From NCBI GenBank assembly GCA_020432045.1, contig JAGQHB010000106.1, positions 1 to 64,000 of the forward strand: a stretch of DNA of 64,000 nt. Reading direction: 5' to 3'. Position 1 is the stretch's first letter. Each line of letters begins with the position of its first letter. The DNA is from Dehalococcoidia bacterium (lineage in GTDB: Bacteria > Chloroflexota > Dehalococcoidia > Tepidiformales > Tepidiformaceae). The notes beneath the pieces are model-generated. The model did no database searches and was not told where the DNA came from. It worked only from the letters and a program-made list of their open reading frames with translations. This document shows, piece by piece, positions 40,184 through 48,899 of this stretch. The position numbers were made by a program, and so were the translations under genes.

Positions 40184-42160
40184 CTACAAGTCGCTGAGCA
40201 TCGCTTCCGGGACGCCGAGTGCAGCCCGCACGCGATCCGCCGACCGGTTGGGTGAAACGACCGTGACGATGTCACCGAACCGGATCTCCGTGTTACCGGT
40301 TGGAATGATGGTCTGGGTACCACGGCGCACCAGGATGACCAATGCTCCGTTGAGTCCGGGGATAGTTCGGAGCTTCCCGCGGGCTGCCGCATTCGTGACC
40401 CGGAATCGCAGGATGGAGACTTCTTCACCGGGCGAGAGCATCACGTCGGATAGGGGTGAACCGCCAGCCAGGGTAACGATCTCGTCGGCCACCGCCGCCT
40501 GCACACTCACCGCCTGGACGCCGGCACTGTCGAAGCCGGGCATTGTGTCGGGATCGCGCACGGCCGCAATCACCCGTTCGCAGCCAAGTCCCTTCGCCAT
40601 CTGCGATGCCAGAAGATTTCGCTCGTCACTCCCCGTTGCGAGGATGAGGGCCTCGACATCTTCAATCCGCGACTTGCGAAGGACCTCCTGGCTGGCGATG
40701 TCGCCGAACAGAACCTCGAACCCATCATCTCGCCCGCGCACGGCGTGAACGTCGTCGTTCTCGACGACGAGGACCGTGCTTCCCGTATCCCGAAGCCGCC
40801 GGGCGATGCGGCTGCCGACCTCGCCGTAGCCAGCAACTATCGTGCGCACGGGGTAGACCTTGAGGAGCCGGGCAATCGGGGCGGCATACAGCGATTGTAC
40901 AGCGATGGTGGAAAGGATCGTGACGAAGACGAGGGCGACGAATTGCTCTTCGTTCGCACCGAGACGGCCGCTCGCTTCGATAGCCACGACGCTGGCGAGC
41001 GAAGCTGCCACGACACCGCGGGGCGCAACGGCAGAGAGGAACACGCGTTCGCGCCAGTTCAGGCCCGACCGTGCTGCTGCGAGGCCGACGAGCAATGGGC
41101 GGCCGATGACGACAAGGGCGAGCACAACGATGAAGCCTCGTGGCCAGAGGTCACCGATGCTTGCCAACGGGATTGAGGCGGCCAGCATGATGTACACGGT
41201 GGCCACTAGAAAGGCGACGATGGACTCCTGGAAGTGCTCCACCTCTTCCCGGTGTGGGATGGCGACGGTACCGACCGTAATCCCAAGGATGACCATTGCG
41301 GTCAGTCCCGACTCCTCCCCAAAGGATTCAGCGATGCCAAAGGTCGCGACCGCCGCGCCGATGACGAGGAGCGAAACCTCGCGGCTCTGAAGGCGCTTCA
41401 CAAGGCGTGTGATGCCGATCAACAGGGCTGAACCCGCGACACCGCACGCAACTCCAATGCCTACGCGGGCCAGGATCCAGCCGATTGGCCCCGCGGGGTC
41501 GAATGAATCGGCGAGCGCGATTTGGAGAAGGAAGAAGGTGAGGAGGGCGCCAAACGGGTCGATGATCACGCCCTCGGCGATCAACACCGACCGGATCTGA
41601 TCGTTCACGCGTACGGTGCGCAACAGCGGATTGATCACGCTCGGACCGGTGACGGCGACGAGGGCACCGAACAGGGCGGCGACGCGCCACGGGAAGTCGA
41701 GCAGGAAGTGCGCGCTCAGCATCCCAACCAGCGGGGTGACGATGAGCCCACCGACAACGAGATTCCGGACCACCGGCGCGAGCCTCCGGAGTGAGCGCGC
41801 GTCAATGCCTGTCCCGCCTTCAAACACGATCAGCGCCACGGCGAGCGCGATCGCGAGCGGCGCCCAGTCGCTGAGTTCATCGGTACGGACGATGTTCAGT
41901 CCATCTCGGCCAAGTACGAGGCCCGTCAGCAGCAGGATGGCTGGGAGCGGAATGCGCAGGCGAGTGGATGCAACTCGGCCAAGCGCGGCGGCAAGACCGA
42001 TCGCAGATGCGGCGAGAAATCCGGCCTCGATGTGTGCGTGCCCGTCCAAGTCGCCCCAACTGTACCGAACCTCGTTCGTCCAGCCGAACCGGACCGCCGG
42101 TGACCAGCTGCCCACATCGCCGTACACCGCGCGTCCACGGGTGCTCAACCGGCTGTCCAC
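40184..42160 (-). CDS. CPA-type cation/proton antiporter with TrkA (RCK) domains
   Basis: A protein of up to 658 residues. The membrane part (about 45-430) has 12-13 helices with RIPLPAILLLTGLVLGRD, ALVAVTGPSVINPLLR and AEGVIIDPFGALLTF at the positions of the ion-site motifs of NhaP-like antiporters; the usual ND pair appears as the aspartate of IIDP. A TrkA-N domain follows (TIVAGYGEVGSRIARRL, about 438-555), then TrkA-C (to 650), so activity is probably gated by nucleotides. The GTG at 42160 leaves only 38 bp to the divergent gene; a TTG at 42049 (Leu38), just before the first helix, may be the true start. Confidence 0.9.
   Translation of the reverse strand: MDSRLSTRGRAVYGDVGSWSPAVRFGWTNEVRYSWGDLDGHAHIEAGFLAASAIGLAAALGRVASTRLRIPLPAILLLTGLVLGRDGLNIVRTDELSDWAPLAIALAVALIVFEGGTGIDARSLRRLAPVVRNLVVGGLIVTPLVGMLSAHFLLDFPWRVAALFGALVAVTGPSVINPLLRTVRVNDQIRSVLIAEGVIIDPFGALLTFFLLQIALADSFDPAGPIGWILARVGIGVACGVAGSALLIGITRLVKRLQSREVSLLVIGAAVATFGIAESFGEESGLTAMVILGITVGTVAIPHREEVEHFQESIVAFLVATVYIMLAASIPLASIGDLWPRGFIVVLALVVIGRPLLVGLAAARSGLNWRERVFLSAVAPRGVVAASLASVVAIEASGRLGANEEQFVALVFVTILSTIAVQSLYAAPIARLLKVYPVRTIVAGYGEVGSRIARRLRDTGSTVLVVENDDVHAVRGRDDGFEVLFGDIASQEVLRKSRIEDVEALILATGSDERNLLASQMAKGLGCERVIAAVRDPDTMPGFDSAGVQAVSVQAAVADEIVTLAGGSPLSDVMLSPGEEVSILRFRVTNAAARGKLRTIPGLNGALVILVRRGTQTIIPTGNTEIRFGDIVTVVSPNRSADRVRAALGVPEAMLSDL
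42134..42160 (+). promoter_or_regulatory. 11-bp phased repeat site ahead of the WecG-like gene
   Basis: TCCAC at 42134, TCAAC at 42145 and TCCAC at 42156: three units at exactly 11-bp steps, reading toward the WecG/TagA-like gene that starts 39 bp further on. The same arrangement occurs at five other places in the polysaccharide locus. It falls in the first codons of the antiporter frame if that gene started at 42160, which favours the later start there. Confidence 0.55.
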
Positions 42161-42181
42161 GCGCGGACACCACTTTGTAAC

Positions 42182-42202
42182 CCATCAACCCCCTGTTGAT
42201 GG
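42182..42202. promoter_or_regulatory. inverted repeat covering the start codon of the WecG-like gene
   Basis: CCATCAAC and GTTGATGG are perfect eight-base arms around a five-base loop (CCCCT). The right arm contains the ATG start codon (42199-42201). As RNA it would be a hairpin that hides the start codon; as DNA it could be an operator. The left arm carries a further TCAAC. Confidence 0.5.
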
Positions 42203-43122
42203 AGCAAATCGTGACGACCGTACCCGGCCTTTCTACTTCCACCGCCGGCGAAGCCGGCGAACTCGCGGCGGCTGCAATTGCCGAAGCCGAAGCGCTCACG
42301 TCACGTCAGCCTCGTGCCGCGCACGTCCCGGTCGGGCCGTTGACGGTGTTTAACGGCGACCTGGATGCTGCCGCCGACCTCTGTATCGCCGCGGTCAGGG
42401 CCAGGCGAGGGCTCCGCGTCGCGACCGCGAACATGGACTTCGTGGCGAGGGCGCGACGCGATGAAATATTGCGCCTGGATCTCGAGCGGAGCTCCCTGGT
42501 GGTCGCCGACGGCGCCCCGGTGGCCTGGCTGGCGCGACTCGCCGGTGGGCGGCAGACACGGCGGGTGACGGGAGTGGACCTGGTCGCGGCTATCTGCCGC
42601 CGGGCTTCGGAAGCATCGCCGGTGCGGGTCGCCTTTTACGGGGGCGCACCGGCCATCGCGGCCCAGGCTGCCATCGAGCTGGAGCGCCGCTACCCTGGCG
42701 TTCGCGTCGTCACCCAGATCAGTCCGCCCTACCGTGCCATGGGCCGGGCTGAAGTGGACGCTGACGTTGCTGCGCTGGCACTGGCCAGCCCCGATCTGGT
42801 GCTCATCGCCCTGGGCTGCCCAAAACAGGAGCGATTCATCGCGGAGCACTTCGGCGCACTTCCCGGCGCGACCTGGATTGGCGTTGGCGGTACGTTCGAC
42901 TTCTACGCGGGCAGGCGCCGGCGTGCCCCGAAAATCTTGCAGAACGTTGGAGCTGAATGGCTCACGCGCCTTGTGCAGGAGCCTCGGAGGCTCTGGCGCC
43001 GCTACCTGAAGGACGACCTTCCGAGCCTCCTGCGCGTAGCGCCGGCGGTGCTACGGAACCGCCGGCTGGCCGATGCCCGCGAAGTTGACGAGCTCCGCCG
43101 GTCCCTCACCGGGGCCGCATGA
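42199..43122 (+). CDS. WecG/TagA/CpsF family glycosyltransferase
   Basis: A 307-residue GT26 enzyme that adds an N-acetylated aminosugar (ManNAc or ManNAcA in characterised members) to a lipid-linked acceptor. Motifs: VATANMDFVARARRD near the N-terminus in the place of TPNxE, VADGAPVAWLARLAG, LIALGCPKQERFI and GVGGTFDFYAGRRRRAPKI followed by the membrane-binding basic C-terminus LVQEPRRLWRRYL. The frame also allows a TTG one codon up. It is the first gene of the plus-strand polysaccharide arm. Confidence 0.92.
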   Translation: MEQIVTTVPGLSTSTAGEAGELAAAAIAEAEALTSRQPRAAHVPVGPLTVFNGDLDAAADLCIAAVRARRGLRVATANMDFVARARRDEILRLDLERSSLVVADGAPVAWLARLAGGRQTRRVTGVDLVAAICRRASEASPVRVAFYGGAPAIAAQAAIELERRYPGVRVVTQISPPYRAMGRAEVDADVAALALASPDLVLIALGCPKQERFIAEHFGALPGATWIGVGGTFDFYAGRRRRAPKILQNVGAEWLTRLVQEPRRLWRRYLKDDLPSLLRVAPAVLRNRRLADAREVDELRRSLTGAA

Positions 43123-43130
43123 GGTCTCGC

Positions 43131-43197
43131 GTTGACCTCAACGTCTTCGCAACCGTACGGCTACCTCGTGGTTACCGGTGCTCAACTGGGCATCAAC
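43131..43197 (+). promoter_or_regulatory. 11-bp phased repeat site ahead of ugd
   Basis: TCAAC at 43182 and TCAAC at 43193, 11 bp apart, reading toward ugd, which begins 62 bp downstream. The left part of the region has the small inverted repeat GTTGACCTCAAC (43131-43142), which contains a further TCAAC. The gap between the WecG-like gene and ugd (43123-43258) holds no gene and probably an internal promoter. Confidence 0.55.
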
Positions 43198-43258
43198 TTT
43201 CCGTCTCCATAGTTGGCACCAAGGAAGTGCTGCATTTCCAGCCTCCAGGGAGAAGAGA

Positions 43259-44614
43259 ATGACCAGGATTGCTGTCATTGGTTGCGGCTATGTCGGTGCG
43301 GTTTCTGCCGCCTGTTTCGCCGAACTCGGACATGACGTCGACTGCATTGACACGGACCCTGCACGTATCTCGGTGCTGAAGCGCGGCGAGAGCCCGATCC
43401 ATGAGCCAGGCCTGGAGACGCTCCTTAAGCGGGGCGTCGAACGTGGGCGGCTGCATTTTTCTTCCGACTACCCGGACGTTTTCGAGGCAAAGATCGTGTT
43501 CATCGCGGTCAACACGCCCGAATCCCACGAGGGAGCTGCAGACATCCGGGCTGTGCGTGACGCGATAACGCTGGTTGCTCCCCGCCTCAAGTACGGCTCT
43601 GTCATCGTGAACAAGAGCACGGTGCCGATTGGGACGGGCGAGCTGGTATCTGGGATGGCACGGCGCAGCGGCTGTGGCGCCATTTCCGTTGTCTCGAACC
43701 CCGAATTCCTGCGGGAAGGGTCCGCAATCCGCGACTTCATGATGCCGGACCGCCTCGTCCTGGGGTCCGACGACCCTGCCGCGATCGACACGGTCGCCGC
43801 ACTGTACGGGAACATTGAGGCGCCCGTGTTGCGGACCGACATTCGCACCGCCGAGATGATCAAGTACGCGTCGAACGCGTTTCTCGCAACGAAGATCTCC
43901 TTCATCAACGAGATCGCGGCGATTTGCGAATCATTGGGCGCAGATATTTCTGAAGTTGCGCGGGGCATGGGCATGGACGCCCGCATTGGCAACCGCTTCC
44001 TTGGCGCAGGACTCGGCTGGGGTGGGAGCTGCTTCCCAAAGGATGTGCGTGCGCTGGCGCACATGGCCGCCGTGCACGGCACGCATCCACAGCTCCTGCG
44101 ATCAGTGATGGACATCAACGCCGGCCAGCGGCTGCGGACGGTACAGAAGGTCCGCGAGGCCCTCGGTGGCCTCGACCGTCGCCGGATCGCTATCCTCGGG
44201 GCGTCGTTCAAGGCGGATACGGACGACACCCGGAACTCGCCAGCGCTCGAACTCGCATCGCTCCTGCATCTGGAAGGCGCATCCGTGGTCGTATACGACC
44301 CCGTGGTACTGGCCGAACGGATCACCGAGGCAGTACCGGAAGCCGCGGTCGCCAGGTCAGTGATGTCCGCAGCCCAGGATGCGGATGCGGTCATCGTGGC
44401 GACTGAATGGCAGGAGTTTGCGGATATCGACCTCGGCGCCCTCGGTGACGTCGTGGCTCAGCGCCTGATCATCGACGCCAGGAACCTGCTCGATCCGGTT
44501 GCCGTGCGTAGCGCCGGGTTCGAGTACCACTGCCTGGGCCGGCCAGCGAGCGAGGGGGGGCCGGTGTTGCCTTCCGTCGCCAAGGCGTTCGCCGTCGCTG
44601 GCGGTGCTTCGTAA
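43259..44614 (+). CDS. ugd: UDP-glucose 6-dehydrogenase
   Basis: A 451-residue enzyme that oxidises UDP-glucose (or a related UDP-sugar) twice with NAD+ to the uronic acid. The NAD site is VIGCGYVGAVSAACFAELG, the middle domain has KSTVPIGTG and EFLREGSAI, and the catalytic cysteine is in GLGWGGSCFPKD. The ATG at 43259 is preceded by GGGAGAAGAG; an upstream GTG in frame lacks family similarity. Its stop shares a base with the next start (TAATG). It supplies uronic acid for the polysaccharide, or a precursor for the epimerase downstream. Confidence 0.95.
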   Translation: MTRIAVIGCGYVGAVSAACFAELGHDVDCIDTDPARISVLKRGESPIHEPGLETLLKRGVERGRLHFSSDYPDVFEAKIVFIAVNTPESHEGAADIRAVRDAITLVAPRLKYGSVIVNKSTVPIGTGELVSGMARRSGCGAISVVSNPEFLREGSAIRDFMMPDRLVLGSDDPAAIDTVAALYGNIEAPVLRTDIRTAEMIKYASNAFLATKISFINEIAAICESLGADISEVARGMGMDARIGNRFLGAGLGWGGSCFPKDVRALAHMAAVHGTHPQLLRSVMDINAGQRLRTVQKVREALGGLDRRRIAILGASFKADTDDTRNSPALELASLLHLEGASVVVYDPVVLAERITEAVPEAAVARSVMSAAQDADAVIVATEWQEFADIDLGALGDVVAQRLIIDARNLLDPVAVRSAGFEYHCLGRPASEGGPVLPSVAKAFAVAGGAS

Positions 44615-45303
44615 TGGCCGCTCCCGCGACATTTAGACACCCTTCGGCGGACGTATACCTCGAACCGGTATTGATTCGGGAAGCGATTGGCGACGATGTG
44701 CGGTCGATGCCTGTCTGGAAGCGCGCCATTGACGTAACTGGCGCGGGCTTCGGGCTGCTGTTGCTGGCACCGTTCTTCGCGGTCGTGGCACTCATTGTCG
44801 CGGTCGAGAGCCCCGGCGGGCCCTTCTTCCGGCAAGTGCGCGTCGGCAAAGGCGGCAGAACGTTCACCTGTTGGAAGTTCCGCACTATGCACCGCGATGC
44901 GGAGCGCATGAAGGCCGGGCTTCTTTCGATGAACGAAGCGTCCGGACACATCTTCAAGATAAAGAACGATCCCCGGCGGACGCGTGTGGGGATCTTCCTT
45001 CGGAAGACAAGCATCGACGAACTGCCACAGCTCTGGAACGTGTTTCGCGGCGATATGAGCCTCGTCGGGCCGCGCCCGCCCATCCCGGCCGAGGTTGCCG
45101 CCTACACGACTGCACAGCTACGGCGCCTCTCAGTCGAGCCGGGGATCACGGGGCTCTGGCAGGTGACGCTCCGTGGCCGCCATGACTTCGCGGACATGGT
45201 TGCGCTCGATGTCGAGTACGCGCTGCATCGCAGCCTCTGGTTGGACCTTCGGATCTTCGCGCTCACAGCCGTGGCCGTCGTCCGCGGCGAAGGGTCTTGC
45301 TAG
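44614..45303 (+). CDS. polyprenyl-phosphate sugar phosphotransferase (WbaP/PglC type)
   Basis: A 229-residue bacterial sugar transferase that starts the repeat unit by moving a sugar phosphate to undecaprenyl phosphate. It has one membrane helix or re-entrant helix (about 43-64), then FFRQVRVGKGGRTFTCWKFRTM, TSIDELPQLWNVFRGDMSLVGPRP and GITGLWQV, all standard for the catalytic domain. It lacks the N-terminal four-helix part of long WbaP proteins, so it is the minimal PglC-like form with a short head. Confidence 0.93.
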   Translation: MAAPATFRHPSADVYLEPVLIREAIGDDVRSMPVWKRAIDVTGAGFGLLLLAPFFAVVALIVAVESPGGPFFRQVRVGKGGRTFTCWKFRTMHRDAERMKAGLLSMNEASGHIFKIKNDPRRTRVGIFLRKTSIDELPQLWNVFRGDMSLVGPRPPIPAEVAAYTTAQLRRLSVEPGITGLWQVTLRGRHDFADMVALDVEYALHRSLWLDLRIFALTAVAVVRGEGSC

Positions 45304-45396
45304 CTCTGCTGATATCCGTGCCGCGTCTCGCTAATCCTTGAAACGGACTTGATCCGGTCACCGGCGGGTAACGGAGCCGCTGGCCCGGCCCTCCAC

Positions 45397-45412
45397 TCCA
45401 CGTCCACTCAAC
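45397..45412 (+). promoter_or_regulatory. 11-bp phased repeat site ahead of the Wzz-like gene
   Basis: TCCAC at 45397 and TCAAC at 45408 are 11 bp apart and read toward the Wzz-like gene, which starts 23 bp further on. The 131-bp gap after the sugar transferase gene holds no gene; the site and a promoter fit there. Confidence 0.5.
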
Positions 45413-45434
45413 GTCGACCCTTCAGGTTACCAAG

Positions 45435-46511
45435 ATGCAGCGCAGCACATCCCCGATCCCCCGCAAGCTGGTCGAAACTGCGTTCCGCCGCTTCTGGCTT
45501 CTCCTCATGCCTGTCCTTGCCGTCCCGGTCCTCGTAACGGTGTTGGTCAGCCACCAGACGGTGTACCGCTCGGCATCAGTGGCCTGGGTTGCGGAGATCT
45601 CAGGCCCAGGCACGAGCACGTTCGCTGGCCCCGCAACGGTCGACAGCACGGCTTCGGCGCGCCAGGTGTCCGTGGTCAACGATCTCCTCACGACGCGGTC
45701 ATTCCGCGAAGCTGTGCTCAGCGGTTCAGGAATCGTCGCGGCAGACAGCACCAGCGAGGAACTTGAAGCGGCGCGCGAGCGGGTGGGCCGTCAGCTCTCG
45801 GCTACGGCAACGGGACCGAATCTCGTCACTTTTGCGGCCGAAGCGCCGACCGCCGAGGAGGCCCAACGCCTCGCTGCAGCGTTCGTCGCGGAGGTCCAGG
45901 CGAGATTGAGGAGCGAAAGCACACGGGAAGCGGCTGTCGTCCTGTCCTACTTCGAAACACAGGCGGCACAGGCGAAGCAGGCCGTGGCGGACACCGGCGC
46001 TGCATTGGCGGCGTATGCCAAACTCAACCCCACGGTTGAGAAGAACCCCGACGCTGAGTACCAACGATTGAGCGGACTGCTGGTTGCCCAGGAGGCGGTC
46101 CTTCAGCGCGTATTGCAGTCGCAGAACGATGCGCAGCTGCAGGCCGCCTCGATAACGGCCAGCGGCGAGGCACTCCTGGTCGTACAGGACGAGGCATTGC
46201 TTCCGGCGGCTCCTGAGCCGGTTTCACTCACCGCCAAGGCGATGTATCCGGCAGCGGGACTCGTGGCTGGCGTCTTCATGGCGCTCGCACTGCTCTACTT
46301 CTGGTATCGCACCGACCACACGATTCGGTCGGCGGCAGACATCGACGATTTAGAACTGCTTGTGCTCGGCGACATCCCCGAGCTTCGCCCCCATGACATC
46401 GCACGGAGATTCACCCCGCTGCGGCTCGTCGGCGCGTTCCGGCGTGACTATGCCCGGCAGGTAGCGGCATCCATTTCGCCCGTGCCCTCAGACGAAAAGG
46501 CCGCATCATGA
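45435..46511 (+). CDS. Wzz-like polysaccharide chain-length protein
   Basis: A 358-residue protein with a helix at about 18-38, a long extracytoplasmic part with coiled-coil character (about 110-240, rich in Ala, Glu and Gln), and a second helix at about 267-288, followed by a cytosolic tail with DDLELLVLGDIPEL that resembles the link to a CpsD-type kinase. Such proteins set the chain length and the export of polysaccharide. The stop overlaps the start of the ATPase gene (ATGA), so the two are made together. Confidence 0.82.
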   Translation: MQRSTSPIPRKLVETAFRRFWLLLMPVLAVPVLVTVLVSHQTVYRSASVAWVAEISGPGTSTFAGPATVDSTASARQVSVVNDLLTTRSFREAVLSGSGIVAADSTSEELEAARERVGRQLSATATGPNLVTFAAEAPTAEEAQRLAAAFVAEVQARLRSESTREAAVVLSYFETQAAQAKQAVADTGAALAAYAKLNPTVEKNPDAEYQRLSGLLVAQEAVLQRVLQSQNDAQLQAASITASGEALLVVQDEALLPAAPEPVSLTAKAMYPAAGLVAGVFMALALLYFWYRTDHTIRSAADIDDLELLVLGDIPELRPHDIARRFTPLRLVGAFRRDYARQVAASISPVPSDEKAAS

Positions 46512-47293
46512 TCGGCCACGGAATTGACGCGCGAGACCAGCTAAAGGAGGCCGTCCGCGGAATCCAGGTGATGGCCGGGCTGACGGATGCGAACGCTTCG
46601 CGACTGCGTGTTTCACGGCCTGCGAGGGCGGATGACGGGCTCCAGGTCATCTCGCCGGCGTTTGGCAACCGTGCCTTTAAGACGGTGCGGGGCTCCGCGG
46701 CGCCAGAAGCGGCTCCGGCTCCGCGCAGCCTGTGCATCGGCGTAACGAGCGCAAACTACCGCGATGGCAAGAGCACCGTCGCGATGGCATTGGCCAGCTG
46801 TCTCGCCCACGACTTCGCTGCCGAGGTGACCCTCGCTGACGCAGATTTTGAGACGCACTCCATCGGCCGCGAATACGGTCTCATTGGCAGGCAGGGGCTC
46901 GCCGATGTCCTCAGCGGCGAGTCATCACTCGTCCACGCCACGTTCCGGTACCGCGCCGCGCCACTCTCTGTTGTCACGAGTGGCGCGGTCACGATGGAGC
47001 CCTCCCGGCTTGCCCGGTCCGAGAAGCTGAAGTGGACCCTGGAGGAGATGAAGTCGCGGAGCGCATTCGTCGTGCTGGACCTTCCGGCGGCTCTGCACTC
47101 CACGAACGCCGCCGTGATCGGCGCCCACTGCGATGGCGTCATCATCGTCGCCCGCGCCGGGCACACGACGAAGCAGGAACTCGATCGCGTCCTCCGTCAG
47201 TTCCATGCGGTGAACATCATCGGCGTCGTCTTGAACCGGCAGGCATCCAGCGTCCCCGGCTGGGTCGACCGGCTCCTTGCCCTGCCGGCCTAG
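46508..47293 (+). CDS. CpsD/ParA-like ATPase of the polysaccharide system
   Basis: A 261-residue P-loop ATPase. The deviant Walker A is SANYRDGKSTVAMALA, Walker A' is VTLADADFE and a Walker B-like strand is SAFVVLDLPAA. It is the partner of the Wzz-like protein before it, like the kinase half of a BY-kinase pair. The usual tyrosine cluster at the C-terminus is absent (the end reads VDRLLALPA), and A' has Ala-Asp-Ala-Asp where BY-kinases have IDAD, so tyrosine autophosphorylation is doubtful. An N-terminal 70 residues precede the P-loop domain. Confidence 0.8.
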   Translation: MIGHGIDARDQLKEAVRGIQVMAGLTDANASRLRVSRPARADDGLQVISPAFGNRAFKTVRGSAAPEAAPAPRSLCIGVTSANYRDGKSTVAMALASCLAHDFAAEVTLADADFETHSIGREYGLIGRQGLADVLSGESSLVHATFRYRAAPLSVVTSGAVTMEPSRLARSEKLKWTLEEMKSRSAFVVLDLPAALHSTNAAVIGAHCDGVIIVARAGHTTKQELDRVLRQFHAVNIIGVVLNRQASSVPGWVDRLLALPA

Positions 47294-47295
47294 CG

Positions 47296-47442
47296 ATGCT
47301 GCTCGTGATCGGTCTTGTCGCCATTGCCGCAGGAATGTCTCGATTCTTCCCACATGCCTCGCCGGCGCGTGAATCGCTGATGTCGGCCGCCGCGGTGGCC
47401 GTGCTACTGGCCGTGCTCCTGTCGTTCGAGGCAGCCGGGTGA
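47296..47442 (+). CDS. 48-residue membrane protein
   Basis: ATG at 47296, two bases after the ATPase stop, to TGA at 47440-47442, which overlaps the GTG of the ligase gene (GTGA). The product is LLVIGLVAIAAGMSRFF, a polar PHASPARES link and AAAVAVLLAVLLSF, so two helices in a hairpin. Its place between the ATPase and the polymerase/ligase, with overlaps on both sides, supports a real gene; the function is unknown. Confidence 0.6.
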   Translation: MLLVIGLVAIAAGMSRFFPHASPARESLMSAAAVAVLLAVLLSFEAAG

Positions 47443-48899
47443 GCGCGACTGCGCCGGCAGCCCTCGGCTTGCGTCTGCCGATGCGCGGCTTCTCCGCCGC
47501 CGGGCCCGTCATCCTCGTTGGGGCCCTTTCCGTGATTACCGCGGTCCTGGTGGCTCTCCTCGGGCCGTTAGTCCTGCTCCTGGCAGCCGGAGTGACGGTT
47601 GTCCCGGTCGCATTCACACGTCCGCGAGAAACCTTCTGGGTGGCCGCCGGGCTGGCCATGGTAGTGGACACGGCGGCCGTGGGGAGCACGGCGTCGATCA
47701 CCCTCGCGTTCTGGGAGCTGCCTTCAAGCGTCCTTGCGCTGATGCCGTTCAAGATGAACCCGTTTGAGATCGTGATCGTGCTCGCAGCTGCCGGTGCGGC
47801 GTTTCAGCCGTCCCTGGCGTCCGTGCGGCTAGCGCCGATCACGCGGCTTGTGCCTGTCGTGCTCTTGCTCGGGCTGGCGGTGGGAATTGCGGGCGGAGGC
47901 GCCGTGAACCTTGCCTACCACGAGGCACGTGGCCTCCTGTACGGCTCGTTCGCTTTCTTTGTCGTCTGGCGGACCGGCGGCATCGAGCCCCGCACCGGTG
48001 CGCGCTGGTTCGTGGCAGCGACCGCAATTCTAGGCCTCGCCGTCGTCTATCGCTTTGCGGTGGACCTTCGAGGTGGCACCGCCGGCCCGTCGATGGAGTT
48101 CTGGTTCGGCCACGAGACCGGGCTTTTCCTTACGGCAGGTGCGCTCGCCGGTGGCCTTCTGATGTCGAAAGCCCAGAGTCATCGTGCGCGTGCCTTGCTG
48201 GCTCTGTATGTGCTCCTCATGGCCGTTGCGATGCTGATGACCGGGCGCCGCAGCGCCATCCTGGTCGCGGGTGTCGGCGTCCTCGCAGTCGCGTGGCTCG
48301 TCTTTCCGCGGCGCCCGGCATTGCTCACGATTGCCGCGGTGGTGGCGTCGCTCGTTGGTTCGGTCTATCTCAACGCGTTCTGGGATGCCCAGTCAGGACC
48401 GATTGCCGAGCCTGCGCGGGCCGTACGCTCCCAAGTGGATCCCGATCCCCGGGATGCCAGTTCCGACGCGTACCGGGCAACGGAGCGGAGCAACATCCAG
48501 CTGACGCTCCGCGAAAGCCCGCTCCTCGGCATCGGTTTTGGCAGGCCGTTTACCGAGTACCGGCCACTCCCGGACCTGAGCTTTTGGCCGCTTCAGCTGT
48601 ACACGCCCCATCAGAATCTGCTCTGGCTCTGGCTGAAGACCGGCATTGCCGGCGCCGCTGTGATTCTCGGGACCTGGGTGATCGCATTCCGCCGCTGCCT
48701 GTTGGCCTGTTCCCGGGCACGGCTGGCGGGGGCTGCGACCCCACTCGAACCTGTCTTCTTCGCGGCGGCACTCGTGATGTACCTCTCGTATGCGCGCGTT
48801 GACCTCGCGGTCGTTGCGGCTCGCGCGTCTGTGCCCCTGGCCGTCGTGTTGGCCCTGGTGTTGATGCGCCCGTGGGCCAATGTCGAAGTGAAGCATTGA
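47439..48899 (+). CDS. O-antigen ligase / polymerase (Wzy/WaaL-type)
   Basis: A 486-residue membrane protein with 11-12 helices. The large extracytoplasmic loop after the middle helices carries the family histidine in YTPHQNLLWLWLKTG (about 386-400), and a conserved arginine stands in MLMTGRRSAILVAG. Such enzymes join repeat units into polymer or transfer the polymer to an acceptor. Starts with GTG coupled to the 48-residue gene. Polymerase (Wzy) is more likely here, since no other Wzy candidate is present. Confidence 0.85.
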   Translation: MSATAPAALGLRLPMRGFSAAGPVILVGALSVITAVLVALLGPLVLLLAAGVTVVPVAFTRPRETFWVAAGLAMVVDTAAVGSTASITLAFWELPSSVLALMPFKMNPFEIVIVLAAAGAAFQPSLASVRLAPITRLVPVVLLLGLAVGIAGGGAVNLAYHEARGLLYGSFAFFVVWRTGGIEPRTGARWFVAATAILGLAVVYRFAVDLRGGTAGPSMEFWFGHETGLFLTAGALAGGLLMSKAQSHRARALLALYVLLMAVAMLMTGRRSAILVAGVGVLAVAWLVFPRRPALLTIAAVVASLVGSVYLNAFWDAQSGPIAEPARAVRSQVDPDPRDASSDAYRATERSNIQLTLRESPLLGIGFGRPFTEYRPLPDLSFWPLQLYTPHQNLLWLWLKTGIAGAAVILGTWVIAFRRCLLACSRARLAGAATPLEPVFFAAALVMYLSYARVDLAVVAARASVPLAVVLALVLMRPWANVEVKH

